Positions 17,919 through 26,791 of a stretch of DNA of 64,000 bases are shown here, piece by piece (position 1 is the first letter of the stretch; each line of letters begins with the position of its first letter). The notes under the pieces were generated by a model. That model was not told the DNA's origin and did no database searches. It was given only the letters and a program-made list of their open reading frames with translations. The stretch spans positions 372,001 to 436,000 of the forward strand of contig NZ_JAUALB010000001.1 of assembly GCF_030345795.1 (NCBI RefSeq), in the 5' to 3' direction. The position numbers and the translations under genes are program-made. The DNA is from Micromonospora sp. WMMA1363. Its GTDB lineage: Bacteria; Actinomycetota; Actinomycetes; Mycobacteriales; Micromonosporaceae.

Positions 17919-18888
17919 CGACCCGGGCCGGCCGGGGTACCGGCGTCGCCAGCGCGGCGCGGGCTGGATGTTCCTCGACCCGGCTGGCGGGCTGGTCCGC
18001 GAGCCGGACCAGCTGGTGCGGCTGCGGGAACTGGTGATCCCGCCGGCCTGGCAGGACGTGTGGATCTCGCCGTACCCGAACGGGCACATCCAGGCCACCG
18101 GCATCGATGCCGCCGGCCGCAAGCAGTACCTGTACCACCCGGAGTGGCGGCGCCGGCGCGACGCGGCGAAGTTCGACCACGTGTTGGAGGTCGCCCACCG
18201 GCTGCCCCGGCTGCGCGAGCGCATCGCGCAGGACCTCGACGGCCGGGGCCTGAACCGGGACCGGGTTCTCGCCACCGTGGCCCGGCTGCTCGACATGGGC
18301 ATGTTCCGGGTCGGCAGCGACCAGTATGCCGCCGGGGACGATCCCACCTTCGGGGTGTCCACCCTGCGCCCGGAGCACGCCCGCTCCCGCCGCGGCTGCG
18401 TGGTTTTCGAGTTCCCGGCCAAGGGCGGTGTCGATTTCGTCCGCCGGATCGAGGATCCGGAGCTCTGCCAGGTGCTGGTCAACCTGCGGCGTCGGCGCCG
18501 TGCCGCCGACCGTCTCTTCGGATACTGGGACGGTCGGGACTGGCGCGACGTGCGTAGCGACGAGGTGAACGAGTACCTGCGCGCCGCCAGCGGTGGCGAG
18601 ATGACGGCGAAGGACTTCCGTACCTGGCACGCCACGGTGCTGGCGGCCATCGAACTGGCCACCGTCGGTCGGCAGCGGTCGGTCACCGCGCGCCGGAGAG
18701 CGGTCGCCGCGGTCATGCGGGCGGTGGCGGAGCTGCTCGGCAACACCCCGACCGTGGCCCGGACGTCCTACGTTGATCCTCGGGTGGTGGATCTCTACCA
18801 CGACGGCGTGGTGGTGCCGCTCGGCGGCGACCGGACCCGGCGCGAGGACGCCGAGCGGGCCGTTCTGGAGCTGCTGGAGAAGGACTGA
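17902..18888 (+). CDS. Type IB DNA topoisomerase (poxvirus-like family)
   Basis: 328 aa, the usual size for bacterial topoisomerase IB. It relaxes supercoils through a 3'-phosphotyrosyl intermediate. Visible are the N-terminal IPPAWQDVWISPYPNGHIQA, the catalytic-core QYLYHPEWRRRRDAAKFDH and RVGSDQYA segments, AKDFRTWHATVLAA, and the C-terminal TSYVDPRVVDLY carrying the active-site Tyr. The GTG start overlaps the GT9 gene by 17 bases, so it is read through from the heptose operon, though a functional link is not expected. Confidence 0.9.
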   Translation: MRLRRSDPGRPGYRRRQRGAGWMFLDPAGGLVREPDQLVRLRELVIPPAWQDVWISPYPNGHIQATGIDAAGRKQYLYHPEWRRRRDAAKFDHVLEVAHRLPRLRERIAQDLDGRGLNRDRVLATVARLLDMGMFRVGSDQYAAGDDPTFGVSTLRPEHARSRRGCVVFEFPAKGGVDFVRRIEDPELCQVLVNLRRRRRAADRLFGYWDGRDWRDVRSDEVNEYLRAASGGEMTAKDFRTWHATVLAAIELATVGRQRSVTARRRAVAAVMRAVAELLGNTPTVARTSYVDPRVVDLYHDGVVVPLGGDRTRREDAERAVLELLEKD

Positions 18889-18992
18889 CCGGCGCCGGCG
18901 CCCGGTAACCGGTTCTGTCGGCAGCCCTGGTGAGGCAGCGGCGGAGCCGGGATCGCGAGGCGACCGGGACCACCGCCGCCGGTCGTGCCCGG

Positions 18993-19493
18993 TCAGTCGT
19001 CGAGTATCTGGGCCAGCCGGTCCCGGAACCGCCGCTCCGAATCGCTGACCACGCCGCCGAGGCCGAGGATGCCGCCGCTCGACACGGCGCTCACCACGTG
19101 TTCGGCGATCTCGACCAACCAGTGTCGGTACGCCCCGGCCTCGCCCTCGTCCACCTTGGCGGCGAGTAGCGTCACCGCAGCCTTGGCCCGGCCCAGCACG
19201 TCCTCCAGCAGCGCCCGCGGGTCCGCCGGAGCGATCACCGGCAGCTCCGCGCCGGTCTCGGGATCCCCAACCCGGGTGACAACCTCGCCGGCCACCGCGG
19301 CCACCAGCGGGCTGGCTGACTCACGCCCGGCGGAGATGGTGTCCAGGCCGGCCGCGTTCTCGGCCATCGTGCGCCGGGTCCCGTCGGACTCCGCGGCGCT
19401 CGCCGCCGTCAGCACCGCCTGCGGCAGGCCGACCAGCAATCCCCACTCCTCGTCGGTGAAACCGAACCCGGTGTACGCCGGCTGCTCGACCAC
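18993..19493 (-). CDS. Conserved hypothetical protein
   Basis: 166 aa, mostly helical, starting MVEQPAYTGFGFTDEEWGLL when read from the GTG at 19493, which has GAGAGGGAG upstream. Middle segments (LLEDVLGRAKAAVTLLAAKV and AGAYRHWLVEIAEHVVSAV) and the Gly-rich GGILGLGGVVSDSE are reminiscent of small TerB/tellurite-like helical proteins, but I do not recognise a family with confidence. It is convergent with the topoisomerase gene. Confidence 0.6.
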   Translation of the reverse strand: MVEQPAYTGFGFTDEEWGLLVGLPQAVLTAASAAESDGTRRTMAENAAGLDTISAGRESASPLVAAVAGEVVTRVGDPETGAELPVIAPADPRALLEDVLGRAKAAVTLLAAKVDEGEAGAYRHWLVEIAEHVVSAVSSGGILGLGGVVSDSERRFRDRLAQILDD

Positions 19494-19820
19494 GGCACCG
19501 CTCCCTCTCTCGCTCCTGCGCCGCCGCGACCGCTCTCGCCGCGGCGTTCCCAACCGCCCGCCGGGACGGCCGCCTCAGGCTAGTCCAGCGTCAGCAGGCC
19601 CTGTTCGGACGCCACGCTGACCGACCAACCCTCGCAGCTGGTCGCGGCCGGCCCGGGCCGCGAGTTCCGGGGCGGGTCGGCGCCGGGCTGCACCTCGTCG
19701 TCGGCGGCGGCGCACCGACCGTTGCTGCTGGCGCCGGCCGGCGCTGGTGCGCCGACCACCCGGTTCCGGGCGCGCGGCTACCGGCACGCGCGACGGGCAC
19801 CGCGGGTGACCGCCCGGCCG
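19494..19820. other. Intergenic stretch without a recognised gene
   Basis: About 330 bases of high-GC sequence upstream of the leftward hypothetical gene. Possible short frames on both strands have no ribosome-binding site or family likeness. Nothing definite was seen. Confidence 0.3.
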
Positions 19821-19943
19821 TCACCGGCGGAAGACCGCCCGGATCGCGGCCAGCAGCAGCAGGCCGCCCACCACCACGCCGAGCAGGCGTACGCCGGGGA
19901 CGTCAGCGGGGCTCGTCGCCTCGGCGAGCAGTACGGAGTTCAT
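19821..19943 (-). CDS. Small single-helix membrane protein
   Basis: A 40-aa reading frame starting MNSVLLAEATSPADVPGVRL, followed by the hydrophobic segment LGVVVGGLLLLAAIRAVF and ending in Arg-Arg. GCGGAG lies close before the ATG. The layout, with a short soluble start, one transmembrane helix and a basic end, is what one expects of a real small membrane protein. An unusually AT-rich tract (GTAAAGTTTATTGACTATTC, about 19980-20000) lies upstream and may hold its promoter. No family is recognised. Confidence 0.45.
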   Translation of the reverse strand: MNSVLLAEATSPADVPGVRLLGVVVGGLLLLAAIRAVFRR

Positions 19944-20118
19944 CTCCGCACTGTCCCGGCCGCCGGCCGTCCCAGCAACTGTAAAGTTTATTGACTATTC
20001 GCTCGCGCGGTGTGAGCATGGCAGCACCGCCGCTGGTGGCGGTGCTGCCATGGTGCGGGAGGGACGGGGGCGGCGACTGCATGAGTGACCGAATCGAGGA
20101 GCAGGCCGGGGTGGAGGC

Positions 20119-21603
20119 GTGACCATTCCCGAGCGGAGTCTCACCTCGCTGGCCGCCGCCGTGTTGCAACCCGGCTTCGTCGGCACCACCCCACCACCCT
20201 GGATCTGCCGCTGGCTCGGCGACGGGCTCGGCTCGGTGGTCCTCTTCGCCCGCAACGTGGTCGACCCGGGGCAGGTCACCGCGCTCACCGCGGCCCTGCG
20301 CGCGGAGCGCCCCGACGTCCTCGTCGCCATCGACGAGGAGGCCGGCGACGTGACCCGGATCGAATCCGGCCGAGGGAGCTCCCGACCCGGCAATCTCGCG
20401 CTGGGTGCCGTGGACGACCCGGCGCTGACCGAGGAGGTGGCCCGGGACCTCGGCGCGGATCTCGCCGCCCTCGGTGTCACCCTCGACTATGCGCCGGACG
20501 CCGACGTCAACTCAGACCCGAACAACCCGGTGATCGGCGTGCGCTCGTTCGGTGCCGAACCGGCCCTGGTCGCCCGGCACACTGCCGCCTGGGTGCGCGG
20601 GCTCCAGTCCGGCGGCGTCGCGGCCTGCGCCAAACACTTTCCCGGGCACGGCGACACCCGGATCGACTCGCACCACGACCTGCCCCGGATCGTCGGCGAC
20701 CGGCCCCGGCTGGACGCCGTGGAGCTGGCCCCGTTCCGCGCGGCCGTGGCCGCCGGGGTGCAGGCGGTGATGACCGGCCACCTGCTGGTACCCGCCCTGG
20801 ACCCGGAGCTGCCGGCTACCCTGAGCGGCCGGATCCTCACCGGTCTTCTCCGAGACGAGCTGGGGTTCTCCGGCGTGATCGTCACCGACGCGATGGAGAT
20901 GCGGGCGGTCACCGACCGGTACGGCTTCGCGGGCGCGGCGGTGCGGGCCCTGGCCGCCGGCGCCGACGCGATCTGCGTCGGCGGCGAGCGGGCCGACGAG
21001 GACGCGGCCCAGCAACTGCGGGACGCGATCGTGGCCGCGGTCGTCGCCGGGACGCTGCCGGAGGAACGGCTCACCGAGGCGGCGAAGCGGGTCGGCCAGC
21101 TCGCCGCCTGGGCCGTCGCCGCGCGGACCGACCGCCCGCCCCGGGCGAGCTCCGGCGTCGGGCTCGCCGCCGCCCGCCGTGCCGTGCGTGTCACCACGAC
21201 CCGGGCAGGTCAGGGCGCGTTGCCGTTGGTCGGGCCCGCGCACGTGGTCGAGTTCGAGCCGCCGCGAAACATCGCGATCGGCCCGGAGACGCCGTGGGGT
21301 CTCGCCGGCCCGTTGACCGACCTGCTGCCGGGGACCACCGCGGTCCGGTACGCCGAGGTCGACGTGCCCGGTGACCCGACCGCCGGCGCTGTCGGTCGCC
21401 GCGTCGTGCTGGTGGTGCGCGACCTGCACCGGCACCCGTGGATGCGGGCCGCCGTCGACCGTGCGCTGGCAGTCCGCCCGGACGCGGTCGTCGTCGAGCT
21501 GGGCGTGCCCGAGCTGGTCGCCGGCCGGGTGCACATCGCCACCCACGGCGCCACCCGGGCTGCCGGCGTCGCCGCCGCCGAGATGCTCACCGGCGCGCCG
21601 TGA
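20119..21603 (+). CDS. Glycoside hydrolase family 3, beta-N-acetylhexosaminidase-like
   Basis: 494 aa. The GH3 TIM barrel has the NagZ signatures AIDEEAGDVTRI, KHFPGHGDTRIDSHHDLP and the nucleophile region VIVTDAMEMRAV. The KHFPGHGDT loop is specific to N-acetylglucosaminidases that act on peptidoglycan fragments. No signal peptide is evident, which suggests a cytoplasmic role in cell-wall recycling. The C-terminal 150 residues form the extra alpha/beta domain found in actinobacterial members. The GTG at 20119 follows GGTGGAGGC. Divergent from the small membrane protein. Confidence 0.9.
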   Translation: MTIPERSLTSLAAAVLQPGFVGTTPPPWICRWLGDGLGSVVLFARNVVDPGQVTALTAALRAERPDVLVAIDEEAGDVTRIESGRGSSRPGNLALGAVDDPALTEEVARDLGADLAALGVTLDYAPDADVNSDPNNPVIGVRSFGAEPALVARHTAAWVRGLQSGGVAACAKHFPGHGDTRIDSHHDLPRIVGDRPRLDAVELAPFRAAVAAGVQAVMTGHLLVPALDPELPATLSGRILTGLLRDELGFSGVIVTDAMEMRAVTDRYGFAGAAVRALAAGADAICVGGERADEDAAQQLRDAIVAAVVAGTLPEERLTEAAKRVGQLAAWAVAARTDRPPRASSGVGLAAARRAVRVTTTRAGQGALPLVGPAHVVEFEPPRNIAIGPETPWGLAGPLTDLLPGTTAVRYAEVDVPGDPTAGAVGRRVVLVVRDLHRHPWMRAAVDRALAVRPDAVVVELGVPELVAGRVHIATHGATRAAGVAAAEMLTGAP

Positions 21604-21718
21604 CCTTCGCCACGCGGCTCCGGTTCGGGCAGCAGCCGGTCGGTGAACCGAGAACCCCCCTCCGCGCCAATGATCACCTCGGGCGGATGTCGTCGCCGCC
21701 GTCTCGTACCCTTGGGCC

Positions 21719-22084
21719 GTGACGAGCCGACGCGTTGACCTTCCGCCGAACTTCATCCGTCGGGCCGCCGGCCTGCTCGCCGGCCTTGCGCTCGGTGTGC
21801 TCGTGCTGGCCGGTTGCAGCTCCGAGGGCGCCTCGACCGACTGTGGCCTGAACGGCTGCGCGGTCACCTTCGACCGGGGCGTCGACGCCCGGACCAGCGT
21901 CCTCGGTGTTGACGTCAAGCTGGTCGGCGCGCAGGACGATCAGGTGACCGTCGAGGTCGCCGGCGAGCAGCTGACGCTGACCACCGGTCAGCAGGCGGTC
22001 GAGGTGGGTGGCGTCTCGGTCACCCTGGACACCGTGACCGACCGGCAGGTCACCGTCCGGATCTCGGCGAATCCGGGCGGTTGA
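21719..22084 (+). CDS. Small lipoprotein
   Basis: 121 aa with an N-terminal export signal: basic start, hydrophobic stretch AAGLLAGLALGVLVLAGC whose last residues LAGC are a lipobox. The mature part is small, beta-rich and contains a possible disulfide pair (DCGLNGC). It would be anchored to the outer face of the cytoplasmic membrane. No known family recognised. Followed by a strong hairpin, so it is monocistronic. Confidence 0.75.
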   Translation: MTSRRVDLPPNFIRRAAGLLAGLALGVLVLAGCSSEGASTDCGLNGCAVTFDRGVDARTSVLGVDVKLVGAQDDQVTVEVAGEQLTLTTGQQAVEVGGVSVTLDTVTDRQVTVRISANPGG

Positions 22085-22100
22085 GCCGGCCGTCGGCAGT

Positions 22101-22133
22101 GAGCGGGATCGGTCCCACGGACCGATCCCGCTC
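22101..22133. terminator. Perfect 15-bp hairpin terminator
   Basis: GAGCGGGATCGGTCC pairs exactly with GGACCGATCCCGCTC around a CAC loop directly after the lipoprotein gene. Confidence 0.8.
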
Positions 22134-22281
22134 GTGCTCGTCGCTCGGCATCGCCGCCTTCGGCGGGTACTTGCTTCCTTCGGTCCGCTACCGCAAGGTC
22201 TGAAACTGGTCGATTCCACCGATCGCCGGCACCATTGGGCCTTTGCCTGAACCGCCGCGTCCGGTTGAAGAGGAGAGTGCC

Positions 22282-23520
22282 TTGCAGAGCTACCTCGGGA
22301 CGGTCATCGCCGCGCTCGCCGCGGCGGTGACCGCCGTGTTCGTGGTGGAGGTCGTGCACCGGGTGATCCGGCGGCTCGGCCGCCGATCGTCGCTGATGAT
22401 CGAGCTGGCCGAGCACGCGCACCGCGCGTTCCAGGTGGCGACCACCGTCCTCGCCGTCCAGTTCGCCGTCCGGTTCACCACCGAGTACGCGATCGGCACC
22501 GGCTGGCGGAAGGCTCTGCTGCACCTGCTGGTGCTCGCGGTGATAGCGACCACGGCCTGGCTGGTCGCGGCGCTGCTGCTGGTGGCCGAGGACACCGCGC
22601 TGGTGCGGTTCCGACTGGACGTGCCCGACAACCGGCACGCCCGGCGGGTACGCACCCAGGTGGTCATGCTCCGCCGGCTGACGGTCGCGGTGATCGTGAT
22701 CCTCGCCCTCGGCGTGATGCTGATGACCTTCCCCGCCGTCCGCAGCATCGGCGCCGGTGTGCTGACCAGCGCCGGTGTGGTCGGTGTCGTGGCCGCGTTG
22801 GCCGCCCAGAGCCTGCTCGGCAACGTCTTCGCCGGACTCCAGCTCGCGTTCAGCGACGCCGTCCGACTCGGCGACGTCGTGGTGGTCGAGGGGGAGTGGG
22901 GCCGGATCGAGGAGCTGACCCTCAGCTACGTGGTGGTGCACATCTGGGACGACCGACGGCTGATCCTGCCCACGTCGTACTTCACCAGCCAGCCCTTCCA
23001 GAACTGGACCCGCAGCGACTCGGCGGTGCTGGGCACCGCCGAGTTCGACGTCGACTGGTCGATTCCCGTGCAGGCGATGCGGGAGGAGCTGCGCCGCCTG
23101 GTGAACGGCAGCGAGTTGTGGGACGGCCGGGTGTGTGTGCTCCAGGTCACCGATGCCACCGGCGGGATGATCAAGGTCCGCGCGTTGGTCAGCGCGGCGA
23201 ACGCCGGGAGCCTGTGGGACCTGCGCTGCCTGGTTCGCGAGCAGTTGGTCGCCTGGGTGCGGGACCAGCTGCCGACCGCCATGCCCCGGACGCGTGCCGA
23301 GGTGGGTGACGCCGGCAGCAACCTGTCCTGGCAGTGGGTGCAGTCCGGGCGCCCGGTGCGCCGCCCGCGGGCCGACGGCGGGATGCACGATGACGCGCGG
23401 CTCTTCGGGGGCAGCGACGACGGTGCCGCCCGCAGCGGGGCGTTCCTCGGTCCCGACGACGGCGCCACCCGCGACGAGGTCCTCGGCGACGCCGACGAAC
23501 CCGTCGAGGCCCGACGCTGA
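22282..23520 (+). CDS. MscS-family mechanosensitive ion channel
   Basis: 412 aa. Three or four transmembrane helices (about residues 5-160) are followed by the pore helix and MscS core: GAGVLTSAGVVGVVAALAAQ, SLLGNVFAGLQLAFSDAVRLGD, and the beta domain with VVVEGEWGRIEELTLSYVVV and LPTSYF. The C-terminal 60 residues are acidic and probably disordered. The TTG at 22282 has GAAGAGGAG eight bases upstream and is preferred over the longer frame beginning 22243. It would release solutes on hypo-osmotic shock. Confidence 0.88.
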   Translation: MQSYLGTVIAALAAAVTAVFVVEVVHRVIRRLGRRSSLMIELAEHAHRAFQVATTVLAVQFAVRFTTEYAIGTGWRKALLHLLVLAVIATTAWLVAALLLVAEDTALVRFRLDVPDNRHARRVRTQVVMLRRLTVAVIVILALGVMLMTFPAVRSIGAGVLTSAGVVGVVAALAAQSLLGNVFAGLQLAFSDAVRLGDVVVVEGEWGRIEELTLSYVVVHIWDDRRLILPTSYFTSQPFQNWTRSDSAVLGTAEFDVDWSIPVQAMREELRRLVNGSELWDGRVCVLQVTDATGGMIKVRALVSAANAGSLWDLRCLVREQLVAWVRDQLPTAMPRTRAEVGDAGSNLSWQWVQSGRPVRRPRADGGMHDDARLFGGSDDGAARSGAFLGPDDGATRDEVLGDADEPVEARR

Positions 23521-23858
23521 CCCGTCCCACTCTCCCGTGAGCCCGCGTCGTCCTCCGGTGCCCGTGCTCGCCGCCTTCGCGGGCAAGCACGCGGTCCACG
23601 CTGCCCGCGGCCCGGGCTCCGGTACGGTGCGGCCCACCGCGCTGGCATGGTCGGCGGAAGGTTGCCGTGACCTCCTACCGTGGACGCCGTTGGGCGGCAT
23701 GGGGCCGGACAGGTTTGGCCCGGCGAATTGGGGGGACTGCTGCCCGACACCCCGCGGCTTCCGGTTGGTCGCGGGGACACGGCGGTCGGACGGCCGGCGC
23801 AGGATTGACGGGCGCCGGCTCCGGGCATACAGCGCGGTGATGATGAAAGGAGGGCAGT
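23521..23858. other. Intergenic stretch
   Basis: About 340 bases with no convincing gene. Just before the next start codon is GAAAGGAGGGCAGT, a strong ribosome-binding site, and around 23820-23850 a slightly less GC-rich stretch that could be its promoter. Nothing else seen. Confidence 0.35.
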
Positions 23859-24293
23859 ATGGCTGACGTGGCGAATGCCCGCACGACCCGGGCCGGGAGC
23901 GACCCGTCCACCGCCGAGCTTGTGCAGCGGGCCACGGAGCAGGTCTCCCGCCTGGTCCGTGACGAGCTTGCCCTGGCCCGGGCGGAGCTGACCCAGAAGG
24001 GCAGGCACGCCGGGATCGGCATCGGCCTCTTCGGTGGCGGTGGTGCGCTGGCGCTCTACGGCCTCGGTGCCCTGGTCGCGACCGCGATCCTGCTGCTGGA
24101 CCTGGTGCTGCCCGCGTGGGCGGCTGCCCTGCTCGTCGCGGTGGCGCTGTTCGCGGGCGCGGGCATCCTTGCCCTGGTCGGCAAGAGGCAGGTCAGCCAG
24201 GCGGTCCCGCCGGTGCCCGCGGCCACGGTACGCAGCGTTCGCGCGGACGTCGACACCGTCACCGCCGCGGTCAAGGACGGGAGGCGGGCATGA
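23859..24293 (+). CDS. Phage-holin-superfamily III / DUF1469-like membrane protein
   Basis: 144 aa. An N-terminal amphipathic helix (STAELVQRATEQVSRLVRDE) is followed by two transmembrane helices separated by a short turn (about residues 48-75 and 80-105). This matches the actinobacterial holin-superfamily III proteins, which in chromosomes are thought to be membrane stress proteins rather than lysis factors. It starts a three-gene operon with DUF3618 and DUF4235 genes, a common actinobacterial set. Confidence 0.85.
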   Translation: MADVANARTTRAGSDPSTAELVQRATEQVSRLVRDELALARAELTQKGRHAGIGIGLFGGGGALALYGLGALVATAILLLDLVLPAWAAALLVAVALFAGAGILALVGKRQVSQAVPPVPAATVRSVRADVDTVTAAVKDGRRA

Positions 24294-24604
24294 CCGGCAA
24301 CGGGCGGGGCAGCGGAGACACCGAGGCACTGCGGGAGGAGATCCGGCGGACCCGGGTCGAGCTCGGCGAGACGATGGAGGCGTTGGCCGCCAAAGCCGAC
24401 GTGAAGAAGCGCCTGAGGTCCTCCACCGAGCAGGCGAGGGAACGGATGCGGGAGCAGGCAACGATGACGGTGGCCCGGATGCGTGGGCAGGCCCGGGACC
24501 GGGGCGAGCGGGTGCGGGGCAACGCGGCGCCGTTCGTCGCGCTGGCGGCGGGCGCGCTGGCCGCGGCCGTCGTGCTGATGATCGTCCGAGGGAGGCGGCG
24601 GTGA
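24290..24604 (+). CDS. DUF3618 protein
   Basis: 104 aa: a charged N-terminal helix with the DUF3618 signature EEIRRTRVELGETMEALAAK, a coiled-coil-like middle, and one C-terminal transmembrane helix (VALAAGALAAAVVLMIV) ending in Arg residues. The ATG overlaps the holin-like gene stop. The function is unknown; it likely acts with its neighbours at the membrane. Confidence 0.85.
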   Translation: MTGNGRGSGDTEALREEIRRTRVELGETMEALAAKADVKKRLRSSTEQARERMREQATMTVARMRGQARDRGERVRGNAAPFVALAAGALAAAVVLMIVRGRRR

Positions 24605-24873
24605 GCCGGGGGATCGGAAAGGCGGCGTACAAGCCGGTCGGCGTGTTGATGGGCATCGCCGCCGGGGTGGTCGCGGGGGCCGTCTTCCGCCAAGTGTGGA
24701 GAGTGACGGCGGGCGACGGTGAGGCGCCGAACGCGACCGATGAGGACCGTGGCTGGGGCGAGATCCTCGCGGCGGCGGCGTTGCAGGGGGCCATCTTCGC
24801 GGTGGTCCGGGCGGCCGTGGATCGCGGCGGCGCGGTTGGCGTCCGCCGGCTGACTGGCCGCTGGCCGGACTGA
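24601..24873 (+). CDS. DUF4235 membrane protein
   Basis: 90 aa with two hydrophobic segments (PVGVLMGIAAGVVAGAVF and EILAAAALQGAIFAVVRAAV) and the short loop containing RGWGEIL, as in DUF4235. GTG start overlapping the DUF3618 stop (GTGA). Third gene of the operon, followed by a hairpin. Unknown function. Confidence 0.82.
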   Translation: MSRGIGKAAYKPVGVLMGIAAGVVAGAVFRQVWRVTAGDGEAPNATDEDRGWGEILAAAALQGAIFAVVRAAVDRGGAVGVRRLTGRWPD

Positions 24874-24886
24874 GACCACCTGACCT

Positions 24887-24925
24887 GGGCCCCCTCGCCG
24901 ACGCTCGAACGGTGCGGGGGCCTTT
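24887..24925 (+). terminator. Terminator after the holin-like operon
   Basis: GGCCCCC pairs with GGGGGCC, followed by TTTCG, shortly after the DUF4235 stop. Confidence 0.6.
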
Positions 24926-25167
24926 CGCGTGGCGCGGGGGACGCCGCCGAGCGGATCTTCGGCGTCCGGCAGGTCACATGTCGGAGAATTTCGTCCGGTA
25001 GGCTGTGCAGAGTTTTTGCGTACGTGGTTTGCTGTTCCACGCTGTTGTCGAGATGGCGTGGGTTGAGAGAAGTCTCCTTCACCGGGGGCCGCCTCAGGCG
25101 CCGCTGCTCGAAAACGGCCAACCGGCCGCACGGCGTGCTCGGCCGCCAGTTTTAGAAGGAGATACAC
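24926..25167 (+). promoter_or_regulatory. Promoter and long leader of the cold-shock gene
   Basis: About 240 bases with unusually T-rich patches (GTGCAGAGTTTTTGCGTACG near 25005 and GTTTTAGAAGGAGATACACA at the ribosome-binding site). Long 5' leaders that refold with temperature are typical of cspA-type genes. The AAGGAGA site is close to ideal, unusual for this genome. Confidence 0.5.
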
Positions 25168-25371
25168 ATGGCGCAGGGAACCGTGAAGTGGTTCAACGCT
25201 GACAAGGGCTTCGGCTTCATCACCGTCGACGGCGGGGGTGCTGACGTGTTCGTCCACTTCTCGGCCATCCAGACCAGCGGCTACCGCACGCTGGAGGAGA
25301 ACCAGCGGGTGGAGTTCGAGATCGCCCAAGGCCAGAAGGGCCCGCAGGCCGAGCAGGTCCGCCCCCTCTGA
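25168..25371 (+). CDS. cspA: Cold-shock protein
   Basis: 67 aa, one cold-shock domain. The RNA-binding motifs KGFGFI and DVFVHFSAI are intact, preceded by [11 protein letters not shown]. These proteins bind single-stranded RNA and act as RNA chaperones in the cytoplasm. It has an unusually long leader and a strong ribosome-binding site and is followed by a 15-bp hairpin, so it is transcribed alone. Confidence 0.95.
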   Translation: MAQGTVKWFNADKGFGFITVDGGGADVFVHFSAIQTSGYRTLEENQRVEFEIAQGQKGPQAEQVRPL

Positions 25372-25425
25372 GTGCTGCTGGCCGGCAACGTCGGCCAGTG
25401 GGTGATCCGGCCTCGGATCCGATGC

Positions 25426-25461
25426 GAAACCCCGTGTCCCACCCCCGGGACGCGGGGTTTC
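25426..25461 (+). terminator. Terminator after cspA
   Basis: GAAACCCCGTGTCCC pairs with GGGACGCGGGGTTTC (one mismatch), followed by CCCTC. Confidence 0.75.
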
Positions 25462-25503
25462 CCTCTGCCGGGCGGTCGACGAGCCAGCCGGGTGCGCGCC
25501 CGG

Positions 25504-25698
25504 TCAGCGCCGGTTGCGGGCGCGCAGCCCGAGCCAGAGCACGACCAGCCCGGCGAGCGCGACGACCGGGCCGACGAAGGCCCAGAGCCGTACGCCGCTC
25601 ATCACGCTACTTTCGACGTACCCGAGCCCCTGAACCGTCCAGAGTGCACCGAACACCACGGCCAGCAGACCGAGGGTGAGTGGCAGCCAGCCCTTCAT
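25504..25698 (-). CDS. Small two-helix membrane protein
   Basis: 64 aa: MKGWLPLTLGLLAVVFGALW, a short loop, and a second helix LWAFVGPVVALAGLVVLWLG ending in basic residues. GGAGGG lies seven bases before the ATG. Common in actinobacteria as an uncharacterised membrane protein. It is read in the same direction as the aldo-keto reductase gene just upstream (about 30 bases), probably one transcript. Confidence 0.75.
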   Translation of the reverse strand: MKGWLPLTLGLLAVVFGALWTVQGLGYVESSVMSGVRLWAFVGPVVALAGLVVLWLGLRARNRR

Positions 25699-25730
25699 CG
25701 TGTTGCCCTCCTCGTTTCTCCCCGCCCGCC

Positions 25731-26714
25731 TCACCATCGGTCGTGCACCTGCAGCCGGACCAGTTCGTCGTACACCTCGGCGATGACGGTCCGGTCCTGG
25801 TCGGACAGTGGCGGCTGGCCGGCTACGGCGGTGTTGGCCCGGGCCTGGGCCGCGTCGCGGGCACCAGGGATCACCACGGTGACGCCCGGCTGATCGACGA
25901 CCCAGCGCAGCGCGAACTGTGCCATCGTGCGGCCCGGGCCGACCAGCGGCGCGAGCCGCCGGACGGCCGCCAGGCCGAGGGCGAAGTCGACACCGGAGAA
26001 GGTCTCGCCCACGTCGAACGCCTCGCCGTGCCGGTTGTAGCTGCGATGGTCGTCGGGGGCGAAGGTGGTGCGCTCGTCGTACCGGCCGGAGAGCAGCCCG
26101 CTGGCGAGCGGCACCCGGGCGATGATTCCGACCCCGGCGGCGGTGGCCGCCGGCAGCACCCGCTCCAGCGGCTTGTGTCGCAGCGCGTTGAGGATGATCT
26201 GTACGCTCGCCACGCCGGGGCGCGCGATCGCGGTGAGCGCCTCGTCGCAGGTCTCCACGCTCACCCCGTAACCGGTGATCCGTTCCTCGGCGACCAGCGT
26301 GTCGAGGGCGTCGAAGATCGCGTCGTCGGCGAAGACCGGGGTCGGTGGGCAGTGCAGCTGCACCAGGTCCAGCGTATCGACGCCGAGGTTGCGCCGAGAA
26401 CGGTCGGTCCACTCCCGGAACCGCGCCAGGGAGTACGCCTCCGGCGTCTGCGCGGCGCGGCGACCCATCTTGGTGGCCACCGTGGGGACGGCGTCGGGCC
26501 GGGTGCGCAGGAACCGCCCGATCAGCTGTTCGCTGCGGCCGTCGCCGTAGACGTCGGCGGTGTCCAGGAAGGAACTCCCCGAGTCGATGGCGGCGGCCAG
26601 GACGGCCATCGCGTCGTCCTCGCCGACGGTGCCCCAGTCCGCACCGAGTTGCCAGGCGCCCAGCCCGATCACACCGGCGGTCCGTCCCAACCGGGGGAAG
26701 GTGCGCTGCTCCAC
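25731..26714 (-). CDS. Aldo/keto reductase
   Basis: 327 aa with the full AKR catalytic set: DTADVYGDGRSEQLIGRFL (Asp and Tyr), VATKMG (Lys) and LVQLHCP (His), and the NADP-binding end VIPGARDAAQARANTAV. Reduces carbonyl compounds with NADPH; substrate not predictable. Divergent from tam, with a short AT-rich spacer (about 75 bases) that must hold both promoters. Confidence 0.9.
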   Translation of the reverse strand: MEQRTFPRLGRTAGVIGLGAWQLGADWGTVGEDDAMAVLAAAIDSGSSFLDTADVYGDGRSEQLIGRFLRTRPDAVPTVATKMGRRAAQTPEAYSLARFREWTDRSRRNLGVDTLDLVQLHCPPTPVFADDAIFDALDTLVAEERITGYGVSVETCDEALTAIARPGVASVQIILNALRHKPLERVLPAATAAGVGIIARVPLASGLLSGRYDERTTFAPDDHRSYNRHGEAFDVGETFSGVDFALGLAAVRRLAPLVGPGRTMAQFALRWVVDQPGVTVVIPGARDAAQARANTAVAGQPPLSDQDRTVIAEVYDELVRLQVHDRW

Positions 26715-26791
26715 GCCCCGAGCCTAGTGATTCGCTTGCCGGGGCGCGCGGCCGGTCGTAGTCTTAACAAAACGAACGTACGGTTTGGGAG

